DNA of 64,000 nt from Tenodera sinensis (lineage: Eukaryota > Arthropoda > Insecta > Mantodea > Mantidae): NCBI GenBank assembly GCA_030765045.1, contig CM060967.1:17750284-17814283 (forward strand), given 5' to 3'. Shown piece by piece: positions 11,385 to 22,355 of this stretch; position 1 is the stretch's first letter, and the number at the start of each line of letters is the position of its first letter. Under the pieces are notes generated by a model. The model did no database searches. It was not told the origin of the DNA and was given only the letters and a program-made list of their open reading frames with translations. The translations under genes and the position numbers were made by a program.

Positions 11385-11592
11385 ATAATAGCATTTCCTC
11401 AAATACCACGTATGTATACAGCTGGGACCGCCATATTGCACATAGCAGTAAACTTGTTGAACATTGATGCGTTCCAATAAAGTTAAACTTGGTTGAACTG
11501 AAGATTAGCGTTCATAAAACGAAATAAACCGTTATTCTAAAGTTTAAATCTAACTGCGAGTTTAAACTTCTTTTGTAATACCGGCCCTTACA
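11385..11592 (-). repeat. inverted repeat arm, pairs with 9640-9850
   Basis: Reverse complement of the 9640-9850 arm, including GGGACCGCCAT and the GTAATACCGGCCC end. It directly precedes family D copy 2. Confidence 0.65.
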
Positions 11593-12108
11593 GACATTCC
11601 TAACTTTACAAAGTGCAACGAGAGGGTATAAACTGTAAAATCATACATTTTATTTGATTTCTATTAAAGTAACAATAGATGTTTGAAATTAAGCGTAAGC
11701 GTATAATAGCTTTGCTCGTAATGCAATTATTCCATACATTACATAAACCATGCATATCGTAAACATACGGTACAGGCTTCTATAAACTGCTAGGCCAGTC
11801 GCTTAGCCTTCTAGCTAGCATATGTTCCATTTCGACCATGCATAACTTGTTATTACTATTTTTCGTTTCGAATGGTAGCTTTCACGTTAAATTAACGCTA
11901 AACCATTACGCTTATTTTTCATTATGAATAACCATTATTTCAACACATTCAACGTTTTGCTAAGCTGGCGGTCTAATTAGCGGCATTTAGTTTCGTGTAG
12001 GAAGATGAGCGATTGTGTTCTTTTCTCAGTCTTCAGGTATACCAACACATTGCACTGTGTTTAACGGCGCCTGCAGTTAAAGTTTTGGTTTGGTGTAGCT
12101 AAACCTCC
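11590..12108 (+). repeat. family D repeat, copy 2
   Basis: Direct, diverged copy of 9935-10615, ending with CTTCAGGTATACCAACAC, CACTGTGTTTAACGGCGCC and CCTCCACG. No coding potential is seen and the class is unknown. Confidence 0.75.
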
Positions 12109-13029
12109 ACGTTTATAATGCCGGGCCGTAAGAGTTCCTTTTAAGTAAAACAGCTCGTCTACATGAAAGTGTGCTCTCTGGCGTCATAATCAGAATCCCA
12201 TCAGCCAGATGAGTGTATGTTTCAAAGAGTTCTTTTTCCCGATAAGAGATTGCCTTCAAGATCACTATTTTCTGAGCGATTGACTTGCACTTTAACCGGC
12301 ATGGTATCAACAAACACCCAAGACATCATCGCACCCACCGGTGGGGAGCCTGCCTGCCTGCCTATGCGCTTGTCATCGATCACTTTTCTTCCTCACTAGT
12401 TGCCAGCACCGTCACGAGGGGGCAGATCGCTCGGCGCTCGGTAATCGATGTGTCCCAGCTGACTGGACTCGCTACTCTACTCAGGTCACTCCCAACTTGA
12501 GGGAACAGCTGTTCTCTAGAATATATATATTTTTCACGGTCTAAGCGTGCCGCTACGCAAGCCATAACCGCCAGCGGTTACAAAGCATGTCATTATTATG
12601 TATACTGCAGCGCGTTTATGACGGGCTTCCACTCTTGGAGGAGGAAGAACATAAAGTAACTGTTGTAAAATAGACGAATTTATGGCAAGTGTCTCAACGG
12701 GAGTCGATGAACTAATTACATAAGAGATAAAAGCGCTCTTCGCTTCCATCACCTCATTTACATCCGAGCACAACACTTTCAACTCAAGGCTAACTAAATT
12801 ACGAAACTTGCCAAAAACATCTTTTTGTGCATCCTTTTAAATTGGAGTTTCCTTTTGAAGTTGCTATATATTTTCTCAAGATAGACACTTGTATCTTGTT
12901 TACTTTATCTACTGCGTACAATCTGAACAAAATATTTTTAGCAAAAAAAGTTCGTGTGACTGTGAACAGCACAACTCGAAAGTTACGTACCCAACTTGGT
13001 ACTAAAGTATAGCATCTTCAAAGGATGTT
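12109..13029. other. unrecognised DNA
   Basis: Contains a GC-richer part (about 12330-12500) with GCCTGCCTGCCT. Several overlapping short frames on both strands (12217-12565) look like chance frames in GC-rich DNA. Confidence 0.4.
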
Positions 13030-13310
13030 TATTTTCACGACAAATAAAATGAATATGTTGAACTCCCTGGGAATGGCTTCTGAAGTCCTTTTCATTCTGA
13101 ATGAATTTTGCATAACTGGTAAACGTAAGAGACAAACAAAATATTATTGAATAACATGTAGATCTCAAAGCGCATCATTTACATAAAAATGAATTTTGTA
13201 ATTCGACTAGCCATTTCCGAGATATTCATTGTTGTTGGTTTGCATTTTCAGATGCTTCTGCTTTTCTCAGATAGGAAGTCGTTATTCGTTTTATCTCTTG
13301 GCCACAAAAG
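13030..13310 (-). mobile_element. family A' internal fragment
   Basis: Minus-strand match to the A' middle: TTTTGCATAACTGGTAAACG, ATGTAGATCTC, CCATTTCCGAGATATTCATT, CTTTTCTCAGATAGGAAGTC and TCTCTTGGCCA. Both ends are missing. Confidence 0.65.
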
Positions 13311-16035
13311 AACGCCTTTAGTTATGTATGTTAGCCTAACAATAAAATTCCTAATATTAAAATAAAAAGTTACAAATGTAAATGTTCGAAGTCTATTTAT
13401 GATCAGGCAATATACAATACGCAGAACAATTGTCAGTTCTCCCACTCTAATAACTTAAAAAAAATTTCTGTCAATTTCTACAAATAAACTGAATAAATAT
13501 TAAGATCTTTGAAATGGTATAAAAAGTAGGGTGTCATTTAAAAAATTTCCGATGACAACTTGCACAACAATGATATTAAGGACGGTTTGTGAAAAGGTAT
13601 CTTTTAAAATATACTGTATAACGTGTCCGAGCGCATTTTTTTTTTTTTTTTTGAAAACGTTTCTATTTAGCTGTAGCAGAGAATATACGGAAATTTTGAA
13701 ATGCACTTTACGTTGTGAAGTGGAAGAAATATTTTCCCCATAAGGTGCAATACGTGCATACTTATTTAGTGATAGTTATCTGCTTTACGCAGCGCGGCAT
13801 ATAAGTAGGAGCATTTTAATTTGTTGTACATTTTAAAGGAAAAAAATCTTTTTGTTTACCCTGGGGAGCATTTGTTAAATGTTAATTTCTACTGTATTTT
13901 TGTTGCGTCCAAGATAATCGGATGTTGAAACTGTAGTTGTTATTTGAGCTTAATCGTAATTGAATCTTGTGGTTTTATTGATTTATAATACGTGTTCAAT
14001 ATAATTAAACCATGTTTCATCCCGTGATGTGTTTTCTCCTATAAGCATTTTAAAAAGTGCGTTAATCCAGCTTCAATACATTTCTGCATCTGGATGTTAG
14101 GAAAACGGAAATATATTTACAGGATGATACGTTTGGAAACAAATATCTGATGCATTGCATTCATACAGATTCCTCTACTCCTTATTTTAGGAACTATACT
14201 TCTTACTTTTTCTTAATTAAGACAGATTTTTCATGACACATTTACTCATTTCGTTTTGGGTACAAGAGGGAAGTTTTTCTTTATTTAAAATCAGGAGCCC
14301 CGTAATCATGCAATTTGCTTCAAGTATCAATTCCTTGTCAGAGCAAGCAGTTTTAATTTGCAATCTAATATTTCTTTAATAGGAGCCGATTGATGAAAAT
14401 TGGATCAAAATTATCAAAAGTTACAATTTAGGCTTCTTGATTTTTTTTTTTTTGTTTTGTTTTGTTTGTTATGTTTGATGCTCTAAGAAAGGTTATGTGT
14501 AAACATTTTTTTAATTGATAACCTTATTGTACACTTATTACTTTAGTTTGTTCATAAACATAATAATAATATGACTTGAAACATGGTAAGGACCTTATCC
14601 AGTTGTAGAAATATTTTTGTTATCGGATTTGAAATGAGTTATATGACAATTTAAATAAACCTTAGCCGAGGGTTTGGTTGTACATTTGAAGCTTATACTT
14701 CTCACGTTTCTCCGAAATCTATGAAAGTGTTTTATGTAAAATTTGCTATACATACGTTAATCAGTTTCTAAATTGTGTGTTTAAGTAAAAATATACATTG
14801 TTTGAATAAATACATGAGCAACCTCGTAGCCTCTCGTCTCATAAACATTTGCCTCTTAATTTCTACCATTATAGTCTTGCATAATGTACCATTGCAGTTG
14901 CTATCGTATTTTCGCCGCAAAACGAATTCTCCTGTAATAATTTTAAGCTGTCTGCGGTGTTGCAGGAAATTCCATCAGTTTTTGCTCGAGGTTACTAGTT
15001 TGTGTTATTAATATCGTAAACAGTCAATGCCACATAAGCTGGTTGCTATGCAAACAAAAGAGATACGTGTGCTGAAATACGTCATTTTTGTGGTACATCT
15101 GTACCTTGAAAATAACCTTTGTCGCCATTTATTGGTTAGTTTATAGGTTATAAACTCTTGTACTTTTAAGTTCTCTATTAGTGAGACAATATGTTGAAAT
15201 AACTTGCACGATTTCGCTCCAACTCCCATGGTGGTGGTTTCTCTGCGTTTAACCGGGGTCGATATCGCCTTGATTCTCCAGTTTAGAGACAAAAATCTTC
15301 TCCTTGTATGTGTGACGATTTGCGTCAGCAAGCGAACTACGCTTTGATGTCGACGATTCGTTCTTGTTAGATATCATTTACATACGCTCCGACACCATCC
15401 TGTGATTCCGATTTGAGTGTTAATTCTGTTTCCGTAACATTAACTCCAGCGTAGGGTGATTTGTGTACATTGTAATCCCCGCCTGATGTATTGCCAAGGC
15501 GCTCTTTAGGAAAATATTGCTTTAAACTGTAATTTGTTTTTCATTTGCTTCTCATTGAAGTTAGTGCCTTTTATTTTTTCACTGGAAATTTATTGCTTCA
15601 GTTGCAGATTTAGCGACTGAGCAATTCCGATGGTTAAAATTATGTTCAAGATAATTTGGGCAAAAGGATATTTTAGAATTAGTGTTATTTGAGTATAATT
15701 TATTTTGATAACTATTCTACGAAGTATCGATCCGGGAAGATTGATAAATGTATAAAGAAATGACGGGGAAATAGCTAAGCAATTCAATTAATTTCCACTT
15801 GGTAAAATCAGTGTAAATGTAAGTAGCATAAATGTTGAAATAATGTAATTTTGTCAGGGTATAAGAAGTCATTAGCAAGGGAAGTTATGTGTGGAGGAAA
15901 ATCAATTAGCTATAAGTCAGAGTAGCTAAGGCAGTTGGGTGCTCCGGTACTTACGACTCAGTACATTGAATCGCAGATTTGCAAATACGCACGTGTGTCA
16001 GATGCGAGTAAGAAGTGTAAGATTTGGTAAATTAT
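13311..16035. other. unrecognised AT-rich DNA, 2.7 kb
   Basis: No gene or familiar repeat. It contains a T run at about 13636-13652 and another at about 14441-14451. Small frames at 13531-13743, 14775-15011 and 15008-15331 show no motif I recognise. Confidence 0.45.
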
Positions 16036-16435
16036 TGTGACAAAATGACAAAATCACTCCAGTTACTTTTCTATCACTTTATTTTCCTTCTAAACCTCTA
16101 TTGATATTACAACTCTCAACTGTTTTCTTCTCTTAGCTTTGACTCACTTCTTTCACTGTCTCTCTTCACATTCTCTGTCTCTCCCTCACGCGCTTTTATA
16201 CCGGCGATGACGCAGCCGGATCTTTCTGGAACGTCTACAAACAAGCAGGCCACCGGACATTTCTCGAATGACTTCAAATACTTTCAGTTTAACCACTGCT
16301 GGATATAAGCATTTCGCGGTGTTTGGTGAAACGATCTTTCGTGGTTTAGCCAAAGGTTAGATCAATTAAAAAATCAAAAGTGTATTGTTTTCTTAGCTGA
16401 CTGGAGTGAACCCAAGAGGTCGTTCGGGGTTCACA
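16036..16435 (-). mobile_element. candidate solo LTR
   Basis: Read on the minus strand, the segment starts TGTGAACCCC and ends TTTTGTCACA, i.e. TGTGA...TCACA ends as in LTRs. It contains a TATA box in GGTATAAAAGCGCG and, 130 bp further on, an AATAAA signal in GGAAAATAAAGTG. Its last part matches 51952-52097 closely (AAACAGTTGAGAGTTGTAAT is identical), so it belongs to a repeated family. The flanks show no clean target duplication, and no internal retrotransposon coding region is attached. 'Solo LTR' is an inference. Confidence 0.5.
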
Positions 16436-16909
16436 GATATTAGATATCTATGTAATACGTATTAATATTTCGTACGGTGTGTTGAAAAAGTTTTGCCACT
16501 GTTACATAGTTACATACAACACAGGAAAACAACACTCAAATGTTTTCAGAAGCACGCAGCAGTAAATTCTGAAGTCGTTGTAACGCGCTCTTGCGAGGAA
16601 AAAGGAAAAAGAGGAATTGCAAACTTTCAAGCATGTTACGTCACATGGCGCACTTGAGAAGATGTTAACATAAACATGGAATATTTCAAAGTTGGCCAAC
16701 GCAATGAAGTAATTTATCTAACTTTTAGCTTTTTGTTACACTAAATACGTGTGTATTTTCTACAACTTGTGAATTTCAAGTTATACAAAACAGTAAAAAT
16801 ATTAATCAGAATAAAAAAGGCTACATAGACTGCTGCAAAAACAGAAACACGTTACCTTCACACGCAGTTCTCTACCCGCCGTCGTTTTTATTACTCTTAG
16901 AATTTTTTT
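16436..16909. other. unrecognised DNA
   Basis: The part around 16590-16680 (GGAAAAAGAGGAA...ACGTCACAT) weakly resembles 19865-19935, suggesting an old shared repeat. Nothing else is seen. Confidence 0.4.
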
Positions 16910-17555
16910 TTTTTCTACTTCAAGTTAATAGATGTAGGCATTTCAGAAATGTTTTTCTTGCATGCTTCCTTGTAGACACCAATGGAATTGGGAAATACAA
17001 TAAACTTAAGCGACACTCAACTATTTTAGCAGTTGGTTTCTGTGAGAGCCTTTGAAATTCCATTCTCTTTGCATGATCAGAAGGACAAACGAATGACTTC
17101 CCATTTGAGAAAAGCAAAGTATTGGAAAATTAAAACCAATAACGAGCAATATCTAAGAAATGATTAACTCCACAAAAATGGCATAAATCTTGTGCTTTAA
17201 CGAGATCTACGTTTTAATGTAGTAAGGTTTTGTCTGTTTCTTACTTTTGGATGATTTTACAAAAATCATTCAGAATTAAGACGACTTCTGAGAATTTCCT
17301 AGAGTATTCAGGATATACAAATCATTTGGCATGAAAACATCTTAAATATATGGCAATTTCATCAAACTAGGTATAGCGATTTTTGAGAAAATAAAATGGT
17401 TTCGTTAAAGGATAGTTTAGGATAAAGTTCCTTGGACATTTGGAAGACGCTGAGCTAAACCGACTTTTGATTTTTGAGTTACGCTGTTTACAGATAGGCA
17501 AATAGACGCGTGCGCACAGATCTTCTTAACAATGCTTTCTTTGTAAGACTTCGAG
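16910..17555 (+). mobile_element. family A' element, ends degraded
   Basis: A' blocks in order: TTGTAGACACCAATGG, AAACTTAAGCGA, TTGAAATTCCATTCTCTTTG, CATTTGAGAAAAG, GAAATGATTAACTCCAC, GATCTACGTTTTAATGTAGT, the right part with TTTTTGAGTTACGCTG, then GCGTGCGCACAGATCTTC. The dinucleotide site is a short CG/CA tract. Terminal repeats are not recognisable. Confidence 0.7.
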
Positions 17556-17990
17556 AAACAATTAATGGTTACTTAACGTTTCAAAAGAATGTTTGAAACT
17601 TCAAAACGATAACAAAGAATATCTAGGAAATTAATAATGCAATAAAAAGTTGTATTTCATCTACACTTTTCGTGTAGTAAGATTTTGCCCGTCTCTTCAG
17701 GTTTATCAGTTACACAAAAGTACAGAACATTCGCTCAAAAAGACGATTAAAGTCAATGTATACATTTTGTCATACAAATATCTTACTTTGATCATTTTAA
17801 TCAGTGTTTTAGACGCTTTCTTTAGAAAATCAAAGATAATGAAATGCCATGTAAAAGGTTAGTTTGAGGTGTGGGGGGAATTTTGTGAAAGCGTATCCCT
17901 TAAAGATGCTGAAATGCAATGGAAAATTGAGTTTTATTCGAATTTAAGTTTTTGAGTTATACTGCTTTCTCTCCGAAAAAAAATATATGG
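17556..17990 (+). mobile_element. family A' partial copy in tandem
   Basis: A second, more diverged right half follows directly: CGATAACAAAGAATATCTAG, TTCGTGTAGTAAGATTTTGC, CAGTTACACAAAAGT, CATTTTAATCAGTG, ATGTAAAAGGTTAGTTTG and TTTTTGAGTTATACTGC. The tandem arrangement suggests insertion into, or partial duplication of, the preceding copy. Confidence 0.6.
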
Positions 17991-18429
17991 AATGCAGGGA
18001 TATTAAAACGTGTACTTTCAGTGAAATAGTATAACGTTAAATAGTATAGAACGTAATGAGTATAGTTAATTTAAAAGACGAACCATGGGATTATTTTAAG
18101 AACTTATTGATCTCTTTAATTAAGTAAACAGGTTGGTCTAATTAACTTCGGATTATAATTCTTAAATATGGCCCGTAACTTAAGTACTACAATATTTTAT
18201 CTACGTTTTGTATATTCAACGACATTTATTTTTAATATTCGGGAAAAAAGTTTATTATAAATTAGTGTATTCGAGTCGGCCAAAGTCTGTGCATTCATCG
18301 TTTGCAGGAAACAAAAGCTAATCGCTATTGTTATAAAACGCAAAACACGCAAAAGCACTACCTTTATGAAACGTAAACCACGTTTTGAAGACAAGCGATA
18401 TAATGATTAGTTTTTGTTGCTTTTGTAAC
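17991..18429. other. unrecognised AT-rich DNA
   Basis: No gene. A 65-codon minus frame at 18197-18394 is not supported. Confidence 0.4.
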
Positions 18430-18800
18430 GCACTAAATAATAGTTATTTATGATAAAAGTGTTACAAACTGGAGTTTTTCTTTGCGAGTAGAAATGTTTG
18501 TGGAACGAGGACAACAGCGAATGTGGCAAACCTACGAGCAAAATTAATTCACTTTTGACATGTTATCATGGGCTATTTTTAGATAACCCTGAGCATTAAA
18601 TTATATAGTATCCAGTTGAAATTTGCATGCATTCGGGCCATATGGAAATGGTATTCTATAGTATTCGTTGTTTGACCTTCATCGCACCAGTGCTGACAAC
18701 ATGATCACTTACATAATCGCAAGATTCTATAATAGATTACAAAAACTACGGTAGGGGAAGAGACATAATACAGAATACAACGAATTAAGAAATTTAATGG
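18430..18800 (+). repeat. family H repeat, copy 1
   Basis: Collinear with 20045-20415. Shared blocks include TTATTTATGATA, AAACCTACGA, CTATTTTTAGA, a CACCAGTGCTGACAACATG-like block, ATTCTA and CAACGAATTA/AATTTAAT at the right. No coding region is seen and the class is unknown. Confidence 0.55.
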
Positions 18801-18995
18801 GAAATTCAAATATAATGATCACCAAAAACTGTGATCAAGGCTTGAGCCACTGTAATAAAAATAAAAATTGTCTTTTTCGGTTAAAAATAACATTACTCGT
18901 GGTTATTATCTTAGAGGAGTTTTAAACGTTTTTAAAGACACTGATGTTTCGTAGTGTAATCTCAGAAGATTGAAAGTTCAACGCTTCCGGTGTTT
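18801..18995. other. unrecognised spacer
   Basis: Nothing recognised between the family H and family E copies. Confidence 0.4.
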
Positions 18996-19176
18996 TAGAG
19001 GAATCTAGTAAAACATGATCACATAACGTAAGCAACGGAACGATATGAGATAGCGCCCGCTAGGTATGCAACACATCTAACGTACAGGTAATGCGGGTAG
19101 GTTGTTACTGACAAATATTACTAGGTGAACTACCGTAGTCTAACTTACAAGAGTCTACGGTAGTTTTACAACTCTA
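18996..19176. mobile_element. family E, MITE-like, copy 1
   Basis: A 181-bp segment that recurs at 42368-42535. The left end TAGAGGAATCTAGTAAAAC and the right end GTTTTACAACTCTA are inverted relative to each other. An inner hairpin, CTACCGTAG...CTACGGTAG, lies at 19130-19163 near the right end. Small size, two scattered copies and inverted ends fit a small non-autonomous DNA element. Confidence 0.65.
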
Positions 19177-19949
19177 GATATATTTAATTTAGTAATGTAA
19201 CGATACTATTACACCGATTCTCGATACTCGCTTTATAAAAAGTTCTAAAGGCGATAGTTTATTCACTGAGTTTTGTTCTCATTAGAAATTTTCTATGTAT
19301 AACCCAACTTTGTTTCTGCTCATTTTCAGATGTCGTGGCAGTATGTTCTGACAGCGAAGGGAAACACTACATTGATTTTTCAATAGAGGTTCTGTAAACT
19401 TATCGATCTATAAATGTAATATGCTTCTTTTGTGTGACTCATCACTGCGTGAAAATGTTTTTCTGCATTATTTACACACTGCTTTGTTATTATTGGCACT
19501 GTCTGCTTCAAAATAGCTCCACGCTTCAATCATGTTTTATTGAATATCGCTGTTGTACATTGGTAAAACAAAATATTTATGCAAATAAGTCGTACTCTAT
19601 ATCTGTTATTACATTTTGCTCATCGGAGAGGTAAATGTAATGGCCGAGAGTGAGTCATAAGCCAGGCTATTACAGTAAGTGATTTAGTGCGTCAGCTTCA
19701 TTATCAACTCGGTTAACGCTGCATGTTACATGAGTAACTCTACTTTCCCCATTGTTTTGCGTGTTTTCATTTAGACACAAGAGTCTATGAACTATTACAT
19801 TCATTTACTCGCAGGAAACGTAGTAAAGGTCCAACAACTTTCAGGAACACGTACAAAGAGCGAAAAAAAGAGGAACTCGCTGCAGCATTTCCGTCTACGT
19901 CACATAATCGTTTTAAGAAGCCGTGGCCATTGACTTTTTATAAATGTTC
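19177..19949. other. unrecognised DNA
   Basis: Weak similarity of 19865-19935 to 16590-16680. The 66-codon frame at 19434-19634 has no motif I recognise. Confidence 0.4.
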
Positions 19950-20045
19950 AACATTAGGGGGTAGTTTAAGATGGAGGGATTTTTTTAAATCTTCGTATCA
20001 CATCCTTGGAAGATGTTGAACCTAATTACCAAGTTTGGTTTTAAT
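19950..20045 (+). mobile_element. family A fragment
   Basis: GGGTAGTTTAAGATGG, TCTTCGTATCACATCCTTGG, AAGATG and TACCAAGTTTGGTTTTAA match the right third of family A. Confidence 0.6.
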
Positions 20046-20415
20046 CCATGTTTTCCTAAAATACTTATTTATGATACAAGGATTAAAAGGAACATTTTAT
20101 TTTGTGAGTACGTGTGATTCCAAAACGAGGCCGCAGGCTGAGGAGTTGAGGAAACCTACGAACAAAGTAAAATCCTTTTAACCAGTGCATCATACACTAT
20201 TTTTAGACAGTGCTGAATATTTATAGATATATTATAGATTATATATAAATATATGGTACTGTTTTACCTTTCTTATGGCCATTATAGATTGCGATGTTCA
20301 TTTGCCTTGCATAGCATCAGTGTTGGCAACATGGCTTTTACAAAATCATAATATTCTACACAAGGGAGACAGTGGAAATAATAAAACAACGAAAATTATG
20401 TAACGAAATTTAATT
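20045..20415 (+). repeat. family H repeat, copy 2
   Basis: Direct diverged copy of 18430-18800, with AAACCTACGAACAAAGT, CACTATTTTTAGACAGTGC and CATCAGTGTTGGCAACATG as the best anchors. Confidence 0.55.
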
Positions 20416-20662
20416 AATTAATATTACAATTTTTTTAAACCTCATTCAAATTCAAATGACCTGCCATTTTAAAGAAGCATTGTGTAATTCAAATTCACGG
20501 CCTACTGGAATGAGTCGATGCTCATATTTCACAAGAAAATAAAGTTGGCATTATGGAGTGTTAATAGCTTTTGAGGCCTGAGTGGTAGGGTTTTATACTT
20601 TTTTGCTAAAAGTTCGACGTTTAGTATCAACTATCTAAAAATACTTTTTGGCTATTCTGGTG

Positions 20663-20755
20663 GTATCAAAACATATTTCTGTTGAATTCTGGACAGTGAA
20701 TATATGGATGGAATACAATACTTCGCCCATTACTATCCGTAGTACAGAAAGTTAC
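20663..20755 (+). mobile_element. family A right-end fragment
   Basis: ATCAAAACATATTTCTGTTG, then GGATGGAATACAATACTTCG and AGTACAGAAAGT follow the family A 3' end, with a degraded terminal repeat. Confidence 0.75.
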
Positions 20756-22292
20756 AGTTTAGGTTATGTGTTGAATATGTTAGCCCTCCGCTTGCATTGA
20801 AACGCCCTTGCTCAGGTAGGTATTGTGGTTGCTGGAGTTAGAGGTTAATGGCAGTACCGTTAGGTAACTATCCGAAGGCTACGTAGGTATGCCGGGCATG
20901 CTTGCTTGCTTGCACGCTAGCTGCCTGCCTGCGTATGCTAACGAGCAAGCTGGATAAAAACTAATGTTGAGCGTGCATTGCTGGCGCTTGTGTTTCCCAG
21001 GCGCTTGCTGCAAATTCCATTCATCTCAATAATACCTCCAGGGCATGGGGAGGAAATTAAACGGCTTATCACCCTAATGCTAATGTACAATATTGTGGCC
21101 CTTATCTAAGTAACTATTAAACACACTGAAGTGAACCTTTTATATTCCCACAACTAATGCTTCTGCCTGAATGTTTTGTGAAGCATTAGAAAAGTCATTA
21201 GATGCAGTTTGCATGCTGGGTGCAGGAATTACAGTTTTGCCTCTGTTTTTGGGAAACCGGATTCTAATATCAGGTGGGTTAAGCCGCCTGGATGAGATTT
21301 TTATTCGGGATGTGATAATGTTTATTCTTTATGTGTCTTCCATTGTCTGCACAAGTTTTTTTCAGACATTTCTTAATTGTTCTATTTTATTCATCAGTTT
21401 AAACATGTTCTTATTCATAATTTCTTCACTTTTCTTTTATATAAGAATGTAGCATTTCAAAGGCGCTCAAGGTCAAGCTTCCGGACTGTAGTGCGTATGA
21501 ATATGTGATTGACAACAGTGGAGTGCGACACAGTAAAGCGTTTCGAGAACCTTCGCGAGGTTTCAGGCGGTCGTCTTATGTGAGACAGCTTCAAGAAAAA
21601 GGGCTGCTTCGAGAAATATCCGTGATACGTCATTCTGAACTGTAAAAGGAGCTGAGACGACGAGAGTAGTTGTTGGTTCGTGAACGGGACAACTGTTGGC
21701 AGTGTGTGTGTGTGTAGTCGTGGTGAGAGAACTCTAGGTGTAGACAGAGACAGTTTGGGATACGTCGCCCTTACGATGTCTGATTCAGTAAATGGTGGAA
21801 CTTCATTTTCTTTGCATATATATTTTTTTTAATGCCCTATAATATTGTTTGATTCAAACAAAGCGTTTCGTTTAACATTCCCTAAGCTAGATACGAGAGC
21901 CAGCTCAAAAAGTAATGTGTCTAAAATGTGTTACTTATTTTTAAAACGTCAATCTAAAATTTTAGGTCTCAATTCCGTATGGTATCATGTAAACATTGTG
22001 ACGTATCCGGGCCCGCTCAGAGCGTGTAACAATGTGTCATTCAGTGTGTCATACAAAAACTTCAAAATGTAAGGTTGTGTTTAGTGTTCCACTATCTTAA
22101 ACAATTAATATTGTAATTAAAGTCGTTAGAGCATTTTTTCAGAAAATACAACAGGATGGTCGTTTTTTCCGTTTGTCTTTTGGAGGTTGCCCTGGTATTC
22201 CTAGAAGGTGTCTAACTTAAGTATAACTTTTGATATTTATTCCTAGATTTTGTTCTTGTTTACGCTGTTTTCTCTCTCCCCCTCTAGCTCCC
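20756..22292. other. unrecognised DNA with a weak first-exon candidate
   Basis: Contains GCTTGCTTGC/GCCTGCCTGC short tandems (about 20900-20935). A hydrophobic 93-codon frame at 21171-21452 (+) has a run of Phe/Ile/Leu at its end but no recognisable family. A CpG-richer part (21500-21790) ends in ATGTCTGATTCA|GTAAAT, which could be a start codon followed by a donor site. None of this is enough for a gene call. Confidence 0.4.
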
Positions 22293-22310
22293 CCTCTCTC
22301 TCTCTCTCTC

Positions 22311-22353
<43 letters not shown>
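22293..22353 (+). repeat. (CT)n microsatellite
   Basis: CT dinucleotides with one CAC interruption. The frames over it (Ser-Leu or Arg-Glu repeats) are artefacts. Confidence 0.97.

Positions 22354-22355
<2 letters not shown>

Noticed and set aside
21171..21452. 93-codon hydrophobic frame, possible membrane protein
   Set aside because: Hydrophobicity is expected from T-rich DNA read in this phase; no family recognised.
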